Shown: in pieces, positions 27,526 to 37,838 of the stretch
Layout: each line of letters opens with the position of its first letter
Position numbering within the stretch: the stretch's first letter is position 1
Assembly: GCF_002163855.1 (NCBI RefSeq)
Contig: NZ_CP019332.1
Location: forward strand, 2,025,145 to 2,089,144
DNA length: 64,000 bases
Source of the DNA: Winogradskyella sp. PC-19
GTDB taxonomy: Bacteria; Bacteroidota; Bacteroidia; Flavobacteriales; Flavobacteriaceae
Direction: 5' to 3'
Notes under the pieces: generated by a model
Told to the model about the DNA's origin: nothing
Databases searched by the model: none
What the model saw: the letters and a program-made list of their open reading frames with translations, nothing else
Position numbers and translations under genes: made by a program

Positions 27526-27825
27526 TTATTTAGCCATGGCTTTTTTGACAACTCCAACAATAGCCATTAAGATTCCACCACCGACACCACCGCCAGCAAC
27601 GCTACCTAAAATGCTAGTGACGTCCATGCCTGTTGAAGCTTCAGCAGCTGCAGCGCCGCCAAGCCCAAGCATTCCCAGGACTTTTCCGCCAAGTCCACCA
27701 CCAAGAATACCTGCGACAGAATTCCACAATGTGCCTAAGTCTAAATTTTTAGCAAGTTTTCCGACAACATTTCCACCGACAGCTCCACTGACTAGTTGAA
27801 TAATTAAAGGTAAATACTCTTCCAT
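27526..27825 (-). CDS. small glycine-rich hydrophobic protein
   Basis: A 99-residue protein very rich in Gly, Ala and Val, with a GGGLGGKVLGMLGLGG segment (42-57) and a second glycine cluster (GGGVGGG, 78-84) ending in a basic tail (VKKAMAK). It probably associates with membranes through its glycine-zipper-like helices. I have no named family. It is conserved-looking rather than random, and it has its own terminator. Confidence 0.65.
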   Translation of the reverse strand: MEEYLPLIIQLVSGAVGGNVVGKLAKNLDLGTLWNSVAGILGGGLGGKVLGMLGLGGAAAAEASTGMDVTSILGSVAGGGVGGGILMAIVGVVKKAMAK

Positions 27826-28029
27826 TTTTATAATATTTTATTAGTTAATTAACATAAATGTAATTAAAATGATTAAATAAATGTTAAAAAATTATATTAT
27901 TAATAGTTTAGAATGTGTAAATCGGTGATTAAATAATAGCATACGTCGCGTAACTTTTGTTAAACTTTAGTTTATATCTGGGCGAATTATGTGTTTATTT
28001 TTAACTTGAATTCCTAAAACCAACTAACC

Positions 28030-30873
28030 ATGAATTATTCCAAATTATTAGGCTTTATCTTAAGTCTAAGTTCAGTGTTTGCAATAGCACAACAACCAGC
28101 GACTTCTGCAGAAACAGTTAAGAATGCTTTAATACAAAAACGACAATTAACTGAAAGCTCACTAGTAAAAAATGTGCCTTTCAAAAATATTGGACCAACG
28201 ATAATGAGTGGTCGTGTGGTCGATGTTGATGTTAATCCTGATATGCCTTCAGAATTTTATGTCGGTTATGCATCTGGTGGTGTTTGGTACACAACGAATA
28301 ACGGAACAACATTCGAGCCTATTTTAGACAGTTCTGATACACAAAATGTCGGAGATATTGCTGTGCATTGGCCAACCAGAACTATTTATGTTGGTACCGG
28401 AGAGAATAATGCGTCGCGTTCGTCTTACGCTGGTATTGGAATTTTAAAGTCTACAGATAACGGAAAAAACTGGACGAATGTTGGCCTGATGGATGCCCAT
28501 CATTTTGCACCTATATTAATTCACCCAGAGAATCCTGACGTGGTTACTGTTGGTGTTACTGGACACTTATATTCTGCAAACAATGAACGTGGAATTTACA
28601 AAACTACCGATGGTGGTAAAACATGGAAACAAACTCTTTTTGTTGATGACATGAGTGGTATCATTGATTTACAACACAGCCCAAAAAACTATGATGTTAT
28701 GTTTGCAACATCTTGGACAAAAGACCGTAAAGCATGGAACTTTACAGGAAATGGAAATAATTCTGCCATATATAAAAGTACTGATGCTGGTGATACTTGG
28801 ACGAGAGTATCGACCAAATCTAGTGGTTTTCCGACAGGTGAAGGTGTTGGTCGTATTGGTGTAGCTGTATTTGATGATAATACTATTTATGCTGTTCATG
28901 ATAGCCAGTTTAGAAGACCAGACGAGAAGAAAAAATCTGACCGACGCGGATTGACTAAAGATGATTTTAAATCAATGTCTAATGGAGATTTTTTAGCCCT
29001 TGAGGATAAAAAACTAAATGCTTTTTTAAAGACAAACGGTTTTCAAGAAAAATACCGTGCCGAAAATGTAAAACAAATGGTACGTAGCGGAAATGTTAAG
29101 CCTATTGATTTGGCAAAATATTTAGAAGATGCCAATTCGATGTTGTTTGATACACCAGTAGTTGGTGCCGAAGTTTATAAAAGTACAGATGGCGGAAAAA
29201 CTTGGAAAAAAACGCATGACGATTATTTGGATGGTATCTATTTTAGTTACGGTTATTATTTTGGACATATCCACGTATCTCCAGTAAATGCAGATGCTAT
29301 TTATATTTATGGTGTGCCAATCGTAAAATCTAAAGATGGTGGAAAAACGTTTACCTCTATTAGTGCCGAAAACGTACATGCCGATCACCACGCGCTTTGG
29401 ATAAATCCAAAAAACCCAAACCACTTGGTCAATGGAAATGATGGTGGTGTTAATATTACTTATGATGATGGCGAGAATTGGATTAAAAACAATTCGCCTT
29501 CAGTAGGTCAGTTTTACGCGATTAATGTCGATAACGAAAAGCCATACAATGTTTACGGCGGACTGCAAGACAACGGTGTTTGGAAAGGCGCTAATAATGC
29601 TCGCGAAAATAAAGCATGGCACCAGCAAGGCCAATACCCATGGAAGTCTATTATGGGTGGTGATGGTATGCAGATTCAGATAGATAATCGCAATTCGGAT
29701 ATCGTTTACACAGGGTTTCAGTTTGGAAATTATTATCGATTAAATTTAGAAACAGGCGATCGTAGATACATTCAGCCAAAGCATACTTTAGGTGAAAACC
29801 CATATCGTTTTAATTGGCAAACGCCAATTTTATTGTCACCGCACAATCAAGATATCCTGTATTTAGGCGGAAATAAATTAATGCGCTCTATGAATCAAGG
29901 TAATGATTGGGAAGCTATTAGTGACGACTTAACCAATGGTGGTAAAAAAGGAAACGTGGCTTATGGTACATTGGCTTCAATCAGTGAAAGTCCATTTCAG
30001 TTTGGATTAATCTATACCGGAAGTGATGATGGTTTAGTACACGTGACTAAAAACGCTGGTGGTAGTTGGACAAATATTTCAAGTTCATTACCAAAGGATT
30101 TATGGGTGAGTCGCGTTGTAGCATCAGAGCACAAAAAAGAACGCGTATATGTCACACTAAATGGGTATCGTTGGGATGATTTTAGTGTTTATGTATATAT
30201 GAGTGATAACTATGGGCAGACGTGGGAAAATATTAGTGGTAACATTCCAGCGTCGCCAGTAAATGTTATTCGTGAGGATTCAGAGAACGAAAATATTTTA
30301 TATATAGGAACAGATAATGGTGCCTATGTGTCATTCAATCAAGGTGAAACTTGGGACGTGTTTTCAAACGGTGTTCCTAATGTTGCAGTGCATGATATTG
30401 TTCTTCAATCAGACGCAAAAGATGTGTTATTAGGAACGCACGGAAGAAGCATTTATAAAGCCAGTATTGCGCCTTTACAAAAGATGAATGCCGATATGAA
30501 TTCAAAAGCTATTACGCTGTTTGATATGAATCCTATGCGCTATTCTAGCCGATGGGGAAGTTCTTGGAGTCAATGGTTAGATGCTTACGAACCAGAAACG
30601 ACGATTCAGTTTTTTAGTAATGCTTCAGGAGAAAAAGCCATCAAAATCTTATCGGAAAAAGGTGCAGAGTTAAACAGTATGAAAGTTATTGTCGACAAAG
30701 GTTTTAATTACGTAGACTATAATTTAGAATTAACAAATAAAGGTAGAAAAGCCTTAATGAAAGAAAATACAAGCTTAGATATTAACCAAGCGAGTAACGG
30801 AAAATATTATTTACCAAAAGGAGAGTATACTGTTGAAATAGATGGTGCAATAACAAAACTAGAAATTAAATAA
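28030..30873 (+). CDS. BNR/VPS10-like repeat exoprotein
   Basis: A 947-residue exported protein with a signal peptide (cleavage after ...VFAIAQ). It carries about ten BNR/Asp-box units such as STDNGKNW, TTDGGKTW, STDAGDTW, STDGGKTW, SDNYGQTW and FNQGETW, the layout of sortilin/VPS10-like propellers. Asp-boxes are structural and no sialidase active site is seen, so an enzyme activity is not claimed. A shorter beta domain closes the C terminus. The 204-base upstream gap contains a TAAACT-TT-AGTTTA dyad at 27961-27974. Confidence 0.88.
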   Translation: MNYSKLLGFILSLSSVFAIAQQPATSAETVKNALIQKRQLTESSLVKNVPFKNIGPTIMSGRVVDVDVNPDMPSEFYVGYASGGVWYTTNNGTTFEPILDSSDTQNVGDIAVHWPTRTIYVGTGENNASRSSYAGIGILKSTDNGKNWTNVGLMDAHHFAPILIHPENPDVVTVGVTGHLYSANNERGIYKTTDGGKTWKQTLFVDDMSGIIDLQHSPKNYDVMFATSWTKDRKAWNFTGNGNNSAIYKSTDAGDTWTRVSTKSSGFPTGEGVGRIGVAVFDDNTIYAVHDSQFRRPDEKKKSDRRGLTKDDFKSMSNGDFLALEDKKLNAFLKTNGFQEKYRAENVKQMVRSGNVKPIDLAKYLEDANSMLFDTPVVGAEVYKSTDGGKTWKKTHDDYLDGIYFSYGYYFGHIHVSPVNADAIYIYGVPIVKSKDGGKTFTSISAENVHADHHALWINPKNPNHLVNGNDGGVNITYDDGENWIKNNSPSVGQFYAINVDNEKPYNVYGGLQDNGVWKGANNARENKAWHQQGQYPWKSIMGGDGMQIQIDNRNSDIVYTGFQFGNYYRLNLETGDRRYIQPKHTLGENPYRFNWQTPILLSPHNQDILYLGGNKLMRSMNQGNDWEAISDDLTNGGKKGNVAYGTLASISESPFQFGLIYTGSDDGLVHVTKNAGGSWTNISSSLPKDLWVSRVVASEHKKERVYVTLNGYRWDDFSVYVYMSDNYGQTWENISGNIPASPVNVIREDSENENILYIGTDNGAYVSFNQGETWDVFSNGVPNVAVHDIVLQSDAKDVLLGTHGRSIYKASIAPLQKMNADMNSKAITLFDMNPMRYSSRWGSSWSQWLDAYEPETTIQFFSNASGEKAIKILSEKGAELNSMKVIVDKGFNYVDYNLELTNKGRKALMKENTSLDINQASNGKYYLPKGEYTVEIDGAITKLEIK

Positions 30874-31004
30874 TTGACATTTCTTTTGCATTTTTTTCAC
30901 ATTATTTGAGGTATTAAGTTGTAGTTTGGACCTGTAAACGAGCTGTTAATACTAAAACGTCTTTTTCGCGTTAAGTATAAAAAGAGCTTTTAGTTCACTA
31001 AACT

Positions 31005-31050
31005 AATCATCAATCATCAATCATCAATCATCAATCATCAATCATCAATC
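31005..31050 (+). repeat. heptanucleotide tandem repeat AATCATC x6.6
   Basis: Six perfect copies of AATCATC plus a final AATC, ending three bases before the ATG at 31054. A pure 7-base microsatellite in a 5' leader can change length by slippage and so change expression. Confidence 0.95.
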
Positions 31051-31053
31051 GTT

Positions 31054-32304
31054 ATGTTAAACCGCTTTTTACTACTGGCATTTTTATGCCTTTCTATTAC
31101 TGTATTTTCACAAGAAGAACAAACTGAACAAGTCAAGATTTTTTTGGATTGTGACCGTTGTGATGACGAGTTTCAACGGCAAAATTTAGGAAACGTTCAA
31201 TTTGTGAGAGATCAAGATTTAAGTGACGTTCATATTTTTGTAGTGACTCAAAGAAACGGTGCTGGTGGTCAAAGTTATGAAATGGATTTTATTGGTAAGA
31301 ATGAGTTAGAAGCCATTAATTATAAACTAACTTTTTCTACAGATGCAAATATGACAAATGACGAGGTCAGAAAGCGTGTTTTAGAATATTTAAAGCTTGG
31401 TCTAGTGCGTTTTTGGATTGCAAAAGGAACTACTTCGGAAGTTGCAGTAAATGTGCCAACTCCAGAAAATGAAGAAGAAGAGGTAGAGGAAGAAGATCCT
31501 TGGAATTATTGGTTATTTCGTGTCGGAGCCAATGGCTTTTTTAATGGTCAGGAGTTAAATAGTAGAAGTAACTTTAATGTGAATGCTTCTGCAAGACGTG
31601 TCACAGAGAAAAATAAATTTTCACTCTTTTTGCGTTATGGAGAAAATAGATCAACTTTTACTTTTGTGAATGACCAAGACGAAGAGGAAGACTTTAAAGT
31701 TTTTAATAATAATAAACGTCTAAATATTAATGATGTTTTAAGTATTAATGATCATTGGTCTTACGGTTTTTTCGGAAGTTTAGGGACTTCAACTTTTAGT
31801 AATTTTGATTTATTTGCAACTTTTAGACCTGCTTTAGAATATAGCTTTTTTGATTATGTAGATTCTGCTAAAAAGCAATTAACGATTTCTTACCGAAATG
31901 GGATTCGTTATAATGAATATATCGAGCGTACCGTTTTTAATGAAACGGAAGAATTTCTTTGGGAACATGGGCTACAGCTTGGAGGTCGTATTAATCAAGA
32001 ATGGGGAACTGTTAATGCAGAAGTGTCTTTTAATCAGTTTTTAAATGACCCAACTTTAAACGCAACAAACTTCTTTCTAAGTACCAATGTCCGCTTATTT
32101 AAGGGCTTTAATTTTAATGTAAGCGGTAGTTATTCTATTACAAGAAATCAAGTTAATATTCCAGGTGGCGACTTAACGGTCGAAGAATTATTACTACAGC
32201 AACAACAATTACAATCTGGATTTAATTATTTTGTTAGCGTTGGATTTAACTATTCGTTTGGGTCTATTTACAATACAATTGTAAATCCACGTTTTGACTT
32301 TTAA
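31054..32304 (+). CDS. unrecognised exported barrel-like protein
   Basis: A 416-residue protein with a signal peptide (cleavage after ...TVFSQ). An N-terminal soluble domain (about 25-125) has a DCDRCDDEFQ motif and a VHIFVVTQRNGAGG strand pair that recalls TolB-like N-terminal folds, but I cannot assign it. An acidic linker (EEEEVEEEDP, about 140-150) leads into a C-terminal region (from WNYWLFRVGANG) of alternating aromatic strands that looks like an outer-membrane barrel ending in PRFDF. The start is controlled by the heptamer repeat just upstream. Confidence 0.75.
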   Translation: MLNRFLLLAFLCLSITVFSQEEQTEQVKIFLDCDRCDDEFQRQNLGNVQFVRDQDLSDVHIFVVTQRNGAGGQSYEMDFIGKNELEAINYKLTFSTDANMTNDEVRKRVLEYLKLGLVRFWIAKGTTSEVAVNVPTPENEEEEVEEEDPWNYWLFRVGANGFFNGQELNSRSNFNVNASARRVTEKNKFSLFLRYGENRSTFTFVNDQDEEEDFKVFNNNKRLNINDVLSINDHWSYGFFGSLGTSTFSNFDLFATFRPALEYSFFDYVDSAKKQLTISYRNGIRYNEYIERTVFNETEEFLWEHGLQLGGRINQEWGTVNAEVSFNQFLNDPTLNATNFFLSTNVRLFKGFNFNVSGSYSITRNQVNIPGGDLTVEELLLQQQQLQSGFNYFVSVGFNYSFGSIYNTIVNPRFDF

Positions 32305-32343
32305 GTAAAACGATTCTAAATAAGCAATTAGGTATTGGCACAG

Positions 32344-32374
32344 TTGTCAATACGCCAATTGCACCGTATCTTTG
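32344..32374 (+). promoter_or_regulatory. promoter of the sdh operon
   Basis: TTG (32344-32346) and TATCTTTG (32367-32374) with a 20-base spacer. The predicted leader is about 25 bases. Confidence 0.75.
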
Positions 32375-32402
32375 TTAGACTAACAAAAAGATTTATTCGA
32401 CA

Positions 32403-33077
32403 ATGAGCGGAATTTTAAATTCTTCGATTGGAAGAAAGTTTGCCATGGCGCTTTCGGCACTCTTCCTAATGGTTTTTTTACTTCAACATTTTGCTATCAA
32501 CATCTTATCTGTATTTAGTGCAGATGCTTTTAATACAGCATCACACTTTATGGGTACGTTTTGGGCAGTACAGTTTATTTTACAACCTATATTAATTTTT
32601 GGTGTTATTTTTCACTTTGTGATGGGTTTTGTTTTAGAAATCAAAAACAACAAAGCACGTAAAGTAAGTTATGCCAAAAATAAGGGTAGTGCAAACTCGA
32701 CTTGGATGAGTCGTAATATGTTGCTGACTGGTGCCGTTGTATTAGCATTTATGGTGCTTCACTTTATTGATTTTTGGATTCCAGAAATTAATACCAAATA
32801 TATCGTTGGCGATATGAGTGGTATGCACAATGGTGAGTTTAGATATTTCCATGAGTTGGTCGAAAAGTTTCACAGTCCACTTCGTGTTGGTGCTTACATA
32901 GTTTCATTTGTATTGCTTAGTCTACATTTATTACACGGATTTAACTCAGCATTTCAATCTATTGGAGCAAATAACAAGTACACTAAAGGACTCAAAGGTT
33001 TTGCAAAAGTATATTCTATTGGTATTCCTTTAGGATTTATTTTCATTGCATTATTTCATCATTTAACAGGACACTAA
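32403..33077 (+). CDS. sdhC: succinate dehydrogenase cytochrome b subunit SdhC (b558 type)
   Basis: The 224-residue membrane anchor of complex II, of the single-subunit di-haem b558 type found in Bacteroidetes and related phyla. Five membrane helices are seen, with histidines placed to bind haem ([25 protein letters not shown]). No separate sdhD is expected in this type. It is the first gene of the operon, 11 bases before sdhA. Confidence 0.93.
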   Translation: MSGILNSSIGRKFAMALSALFLMVFLLQHFAINILSVFSADAFNTASHFMGTFWAVQFILQPILIFGVIFHFVMGFVLEIKNNKARKVSYAKNKGSANSTWMSRNMLLTGAVVLAFMVLHFIDFWIPEINTKYIVGDMSGMHNGEFRYFHELVEKFHSPLRVGAYIVSFVLLSLHLLHGFNSAFQSIGANNKYTKGLKGFAKVYSIGIPLGFIFIALFHHLTGH

Positions 33078-33088
33078 AAACATATAAT

Positions 33089-35086
33089 ATGGCTTTAGAT
33101 TCAAAAATACCTCAAGGTCCACTTGCAGATAAGTGGACTAATCATAAAAATAAAATCAACTTAGTAAACCCAGCAAACAAGCGTCTAATTGATGTCATTG
33201 TTGTGGGTACTGGTTTAGCTGGGGGTTCTGCCGCAGCAACTTTAGCAGAGTTAGGCTATAATGTAAAAGCATTTTGCTTTCAAGATTCTCCAAGACGTGC
33301 GCACTCTATTGCAGCACAAGGTGGAATTAATGCGGCTAAGAATTACCAAGGTGATGGCGACTCGACATACAGATTATTTTATGATACTGTAAAGGGTGGT
33401 GATTACCGTTCGCGTGAAGCAAACGTTCACCGTTTAGCTGAAGTGTCTACAAATATCATTGACCAATGTGTTGCTCAAGGTGTGCCTTTTGCAAGAGATT
33501 ATGGTGGATTATTAGATAACCGTTCATTTGGTGGTGTGTTAGTATCACGTACGTTCTATGCCAAAGGACAAACAGGACAGCAATTATTATTAGGTGCTTA
33601 TTCTGCTATGAATCGTCAGATTGGTCGTGGTAAAATAAAAATGTACTCACGTCACGAAATGTTAGACGTTGTGATTGTCGATGGAAAAGCAAGAGGTATT
33701 ATTGCTCGTAACCTAGTTACTGGTGAGATTGAAAGACATTCTGGTCATGCTGTAGTTGTTGGTACTGGAGGTTATGGAAATGCATTCTACCTTTCAACTT
33801 ATGCTATGGGTTCTAATGTAACAGCTGCATGGAAAGTACACAAACGTGGTGCTTATTTTGCAAACCCATGTTACACACAAATCCACCCAACATGTATTCC
33901 TGTTTCTGGAGATCATCAATCTAAATTAACATTGATGTCAGAGTCTTTAAGAAATGATGGACGTATTTGGGTGCCAAAACATAAAAAAGATGTCGAAGCT
34001 ATTCGAAACGGGAGTTTAAAGCCTACTGACTTAGCTGAAGAAGATAGAGATTACTACTTAGAGCGACGTTATCCAGCATTCGGTAACTTAGTGCCTCGTG
34101 ATGTAGCATCAAGAGCTGCAAAAGAGCGTTGTGATGAAGGTTACGGTGTTAACCAGACAGGCGAAGCAGTTTACTTAGATTTCGCGTCCGCTTTTATGCG
34201 TTACGGAAAAGAACAAGCTCACGTTAAAGGATTAGATGAAAATGACGATGCTTTAGTAAAAAAATTAGGTCAAGAGATTGTAAAGAATAAGTATGGAAAT
34301 TTATTCCAGATGTATGAAAAAATCGTTGATCAAAATCCATACGAAACACCAATGATGATTTATCCAGCGGTTCACTATACAATGGGTGGAATTTGGGTAG
34401 ATTATAACTTAATGACTACAGTTCCTGGATTGTATGCAATTGGTGAGGCAAATTTCTCTGATCATGGTGCTAACAGACTTGGAGCATCTGCATTGATGCA
34501 AGGTTTAGCTGATGGTTATTTTGTATTACCATATACAATTGGTGACTATTTAGCGGATGATATTAGAACAGGACCAATCCCAACAGACACAAAAGAGTTT
34601 GAAGAGGCTGAGAAGAATGTTAATGAAACTATTGACAAACTCATTAATAACAATGGTTCAAAATCTGTAGACCATTTCCATAAGCGTTTAGGAAAAATTA
34701 TGTGGAATAAATGCGGAATGGCCAGAAATGAAAAGGACCTTAAAGAAGCAATTGATGAAATTGCTGAGTTAAGAGCAGAATTCTGGAAAGAGGTAAGAGT
34801 TCCTGGTGAAGCTAACGAGTATAACGAAGAGTTAGCAAAAGCAGGTCGTGTTGCAGATTTCCTAGAGTTAGGAGAATTATTTGCAAAAGACGCATTGGTA
34901 AGAGAAGAATCTGCTGGAGGACATTTTAGAGAAGAATATCAAACTGCCGAAGGTGAAGCGACGCGACGTAAAGAGTTTCAGTTTGTTTCTGCTTGGGAAT
35001 ATAAAGGAGAACCAAAAGATGCAGTATTACATAAAGAGGATTTAGTGTACGAAAACATCGAAGTAAAAGAAAGAAGTTACAAGTAA
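33089..35086 (+). CDS. sdhA: succinate dehydrogenase/fumarate reductase flavoprotein SdhA
   Basis: The 665-residue FAD subunit that oxidises succinate to fumarate. The N-terminal dinucleotide fold is [19 protein letters not shown]. The flavin-attachment region reads [15 protein letters not shown], and the active-site block LSEYA-like [17 protein letters not shown] is present. The length is slightly greater than in proteobacterial SdhA, as usual for the Bacteroidetes type. It is separated from sdhB by two extra genes. Confidence 0.95.
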   Translation: MALDSKIPQGPLADKWTNHKNKINLVNPANKRLIDVIVVGTGLAGGSAAATLAELGYNVKAFCFQDSPRRAHSIAAQGGINAAKNYQGDGDSTYRLFYDTVKGGDYRSREANVHRLAEVSTNIIDQCVAQGVPFARDYGGLLDNRSFGGVLVSRTFYAKGQTGQQLLLGAYSAMNRQIGRGKIKMYSRHEMLDVVIVDGKARGIIARNLVTGEIERHSGHAVVVGTGGYGNAFYLSTYAMGSNVTAAWKVHKRGAYFANPCYTQIHPTCIPVSGDHQSKLTLMSESLRNDGRIWVPKHKKDVEAIRNGSLKPTDLAEEDRDYYLERRYPAFGNLVPRDVASRAAKERCDEGYGVNQTGEAVYLDFASAFMRYGKEQAHVKGLDENDDALVKKLGQEIVKNKYGNLFQMYEKIVDQNPYETPMMIYPAVHYTMGGIWVDYNLMTTVPGLYAIGEANFSDHGANRLGASALMQGLADGYFVLPYTIGDYLADDIRTGPIPTDTKEFEEAEKNVNETIDKLINNNGSKSVDHFHKRLGKIMWNKCGMARNEKDLKEAIDEIAELRAEFWKEVRVPGEANEYNEELAKAGRVADFLELGELFAKDALVREESAGGHFREEYQTAEGEATRRKEFQFVSAWEYKGEPKDAVLHKEDLVYENIEVKERSYK

Positions 35087-35089
35087 TCA

Positions 35090-35644
35090 ATGAGGCTTAT
35101 AATTTCCATAATACTAATATTTAGTACCCTAAATAGCTTTTCTCAGGTTTTAGATAAACCATCAGAAGGCAAAGTTTTAGTCTATATCACTCGAAGTAAT
35201 GATTTAGGCGGAGCTATGAATTTTAGAGTATATGATAAAGACTTGTTTTTAGGAGCATTACCTTCAAGAGCTTATTTCAAATACGAGTGTGAGCCAGGAG
35301 AACATCTTTTTTGGGCAGCTTCTGAAAATAGAGATTTTGTTGAAGCAAATCTAGAAGCAAACAAAACCTACGTTATAGATTTAAGAGCTAAGTTAGGGAT
35401 GTTTATCGCTGCTGTTGGTGTTGAACCATATTCACCAGATAATAAAAGACACGTAAAGAGAGTTAATAAAGTCTTAAAAAAGCATATCAGTGCTAACATA
35501 GTCGATAGTAGGAAAACTGAAGAGAAAGTAGAGAATATAGCTAAGGCTATGGAAGCTTATGAAAGAGTGAAGAGCCGTCAAGCAAACAAAATCAAAAAGC
35601 TTTTGCCAAATATGAATTTTAAAAACACCGATAGTGATGAATAA
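35090..35644 (+). CDS. DUF2846-like exported protein inside the sdh operon
   Basis: A 184-residue protein with a signal peptide (cleavage near LNSFSQ). The mature part has a beta-sandwich-like region (GKVLVYITRSN, FRVYDKDLFLGALPSRAYFKYECEPGEHLFWA) typical of DUF2846-like domains, then a helical, Lys-rich tail (about 120-184). No catalytic motif. It starts three bases after sdhA and its end overlaps the next membrane-protein gene by 11 bases, so it is part of the operon. Its role in complex II is unknown. Confidence 0.75.
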   Translation: MRLIISIILIFSTLNSFSQVLDKPSEGKVLVYITRSNDLGGAMNFRVYDKDLFLGALPSRAYFKYECEPGEHLFWAASENRDFVEANLEANKTYVIDLRAKLGMFIAAVGVEPYSPDNKRHVKRVNKVLKKHISANIVDSRKTEEKVENIAKAMEAYERVKSRQANKIKKLLPNMNFKNTDSDE

Positions 35645-36014
35645 TAATATTCTAAAATTGAAACTAAAAAGAATTGATCCAGTTAAGTATGCTTTAATAG
35701 CATCTATACTTACGGTACTAATAATGCTAATTGTTTTTGTACCAATGATGTTATTGTTTTCTGCAATAGGTCTTGGTGCAGCTTCTTCTGAATACGGAAG
35801 TGGTGCAGGTGTTTTTGGAGCATTGTTAGGTAGTGGTGTTTTTATAATACTTGTGCCTATATTTTATGGAGTTCTTGTATTTATAATTACGCTAATATCA
35901 AGTTCATTATTAAATTTTATTTTAAAGAAAACAGGTGGTTTAGATATTGATTTTGAAAAAGCAGGTTTAGACATTTCACAACCTGAATCTTTTCTAAAAC
36001 AAATTGAACAATAA
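35634..36014 (+). CDS. small membrane protein inside the sdh operon
   Basis: A 126-residue protein with two strong membrane helices (about 19-45 and 62-90) and a C-terminal soluble tail. Its layout resembles DUF3566-like membrane proteins, but the match is by shape only. It starts inside the DUF2846-like gene (ATGATG; the second ATG three bases later is an alternative) and ends 15 bases before sdhB. Confidence 0.68.
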   Translation: MMNNNILKLKLKRIDPVKYALIASILTVLIMLIVFVPMMLLFSAIGLGAASSEYGSGAGVFGALLGSGVFIILVPIFYGVLVFIITLISSSLLNFILKKTGGLDIDFEKAGLDISQPESFLKQIEQ

Positions 36015-36029
36015 AAAAAAGAGAGTGCT

Positions 36030-36776
36030 ATGAATTTAACGTTAAAAATATGGCGTCAAAAAGGCGCAAATGACAAAGGAAAAATTGTAGACTATCCAAT
36101 GAGCGATGTGTCTCCTGACATGTCTTTCTTAGAAATGTTGGATGTCTTAAATCAAGACCTTATTGAAAAAGGAGAAGAGCCAGTAGCTTTTGATCATGAC
36201 TGTCGCGAAGGTATTTGTGGTTCTTGCTCGATGTATGTCAATGGACAAGCACATGGACCAGATTCGATGGTAACAGTTTGTCAATTACACATGCGTAGTT
36301 TTAGTGATGGTGATACAATTTTTATAGAGCCATGGAGAGCAACTGCATTTCCTGTAATCAAAGATTTGATTGTAGACAGAAGTGCATTTGATCGTATACA
36401 ACATGCTGGAGGATTTATTTCAGTAAATACTTCGGGTAATACTCAGGATGCAAATGCTATTCCTATTGAGAAAGAAAATGCAGATAAAGCTTTTGATGCA
36501 GCAACATGTATTGGTTGTGGTGCTTGTGTAGCAAGTTGTAAAAACTCATCGGCGATGCTATTTGTATCGGCAAAAGTGTCTCAGTTTGCATTATTACCAC
36601 AAGGCCAAGTTGAAGCAACAGACCGTGTTTTAAATATGGTTAAGCAAATGGATGAAGAAGGTTTTGGTAACTGTACAAATACAGGAGCTTGTGAGGTAGA
36701 ATGTCCTAAAGGCATTTCGCTAGAAAATATTGCACGTATGAATCGTGAATACCTTTCAGCAAGTTTTAAAGGTTAA
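36030..36776 (+). CDS. sdhB: succinate dehydrogenase iron-sulfur subunit SdhB
   Basis: The 248-residue electron-transfer subunit. The 2Fe-2S ferredoxin part carries C58-x4-C63-x2-C66 (CREGICGSC). The C-terminal part has [11 protein letters not shown] and later [14 protein letters not shown] for the 4Fe-4S and 3Fe-4S clusters. All expected cysteines are visible. It is the last gene of the sdh operon, followed by a repeat fragment and a terminator. Confidence 0.95.
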   Translation: MNLTLKIWRQKGANDKGKIVDYPMSDVSPDMSFLEMLDVLNQDLIEKGEEPVAFDHDCREGICGSCSMYVNGQAHGPDSMVTVCQLHMRSFSDGDTIFIEPWRATAFPVIKDLIVDRSAFDRIQHAGGFISVNTSGNTQDANAIPIEKENADKAFDAATCIGCGACVASCKNSSAMLFVSAKVSQFALLPQGQVEATDRVLNMVKQMDEEGFGNCTNTGACEVECPKGISLENIARMNREYLSASFKG

Positions 36777-36806
36777 TGTCATTCAGAGCGAAAGCGAAGA
36801 ATCTCA
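36777..36806 (+). repeat. interspersed TGTCATTC repeat, half copy
   Basis: Begins right after the sdhB stop with TGTCATTCAGAGCG and ends in GAAGAATCTC. It is nearly identical to the left arm of the copy at 39632-39700. Only one arm is present here. Confidence 0.8.
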
Positions 36807-36819
36807 AATAATATTAATT

Positions 36820-36850
36820 ATCCTAAGATAAATTTTATCTTAGGATTTTT
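36820..36850 (+). terminator. intrinsic terminator of the sdh operon
   Basis: Perfect 11-bp stem ATCCTAAGATA/TATCTTAGGAT with a 5-base loop, followed by a T run. Confidence 0.85.
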
Positions 36851-36881
36851 TATTTATTTTAATGCTAAATCAACATCAATC

Positions 36882-37775
36882 ATGAAATATATAGTAAAAT
36901 CTATCATCTGTATCTTATTAGTTCTTCAAATAGGATATGCTCAGGATAATAAATTTAATGAAGACAAGCTTTTAGATAGATTGGAGGTTTTAAGCTCAGA
37001 TAAATTTGAAGGAAGAAGAACAGGAGAAAAAGGGAATGATTTAGGAAGAGCTTTTATTATAAAAGAGTTTAAAGATTTAGGAGTGGACGCCTTTAATGGA
37101 AGCTATGAGCACGCCTTTTCCTTCGATTCAAGAGTAGGAAGCTTTAGTGCAAAAAACGTTTTAGGAATAGTAAAAGGTACAGAATTTCCTGATAAATATA
37201 TTGTCATTAGTGCACACCATGACCATTTAGGAAAGTCTGGTGACAAAATATTCAATGGAGCTGATGATGACGCTTCAGGAGTTTCGGCATTATTTGCATT
37301 TGCTGAGTATTTAAAAAAGAATCCACCAAGACATTCTATAATATTAGCTGCTTTTGATGCAGAAGAATTAGGACTCAGAGGTGCAAAATATTTTGTTGAA
37401 AAAATGAAAGAATCTAATATTGTAGCTAACATAAATATGGATATGATTAGCCGAAGTGCTAAAAACGAATTGTACGTAGTTGGAAGTCGATACAATAAAG
37501 GCTTAAAAGCTATAATTGAAGAATTTAAAAACCCAACAGATACAAAGTTATTAGTTGGTCATGATGGGACAGATGGTAAACAAGATTGGACTTTTTCTTC
37601 TGACCATGGTCCTTTTCATCGTGCAAAAATCCCATTTTTGTATTTTGGAAATGAAGACCATGCAGCTTACCATAAACCTTCTGATGACTTCAAAGACATA
37701 ACACCTAAGTTTTATAAAAATGCAGTTTCGATAATTATTTCAGTATTTAGAGATTTAGATGCTAAAGGATTATAA
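36882..37775 (+). CDS. exported M28-family aminopeptidase
   Basis: A 297-residue zinc metallopeptidase with a signal peptide (IGYAQ). The M28 ligand series is complete: His in HHDHLG, Asp in NGADDDASGVSAL, the Glu pair in DAEELG, Asp in NINMDMISR and His in AAYHKPSDD. It is probably a periplasmic aminopeptidase of about 30 kDa with no extra domains. It has its own transcription unit after the sdh terminator. Confidence 0.92.
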   Translation: MKYIVKSIICILLVLQIGYAQDNKFNEDKLLDRLEVLSSDKFEGRRTGEKGNDLGRAFIIKEFKDLGVDAFNGSYEHAFSFDSRVGSFSAKNVLGIVKGTEFPDKYIVISAHHDHLGKSGDKIFNGADDDASGVSALFAFAEYLKKNPPRHSIILAAFDAEELGLRGAKYFVEKMKESNIVANINMDMISRSAKNELYVVGSRYNKGLKAIIEEFKNPTDTKLLVGHDGTDGKQDWTFSSDHGPFHRAKIPFLYFGNEDHAAYHKPSDDFKDITPKFYKNAVSIIISVFRDLDAKGL

Positions 37776-37838
37776 TTGCACGTTAATATTAAGTTTCAAA
37801 GATTTTGTTTTTAGTATATTTCGGCAATAGAAATAACG

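Noticed and set aside
27512-27799. 95-codon open frame opposite the glycine-rich protein
   Set aside because: Proline-rich shadow of glycine codons; the minus-strand gene has a clear start and terminator.
30874-31004. Promoter for the barrel gene
   Set aside because: Several near matches to TAnnTTTG (for example TAGTTTG) occur but none with correct spacing, so no promoter is called.
31005-31050. CRISPR-like repeat
   Set aside because: Units are 7 bases and contiguous, with no spacers; it is a simple tandem repeat.
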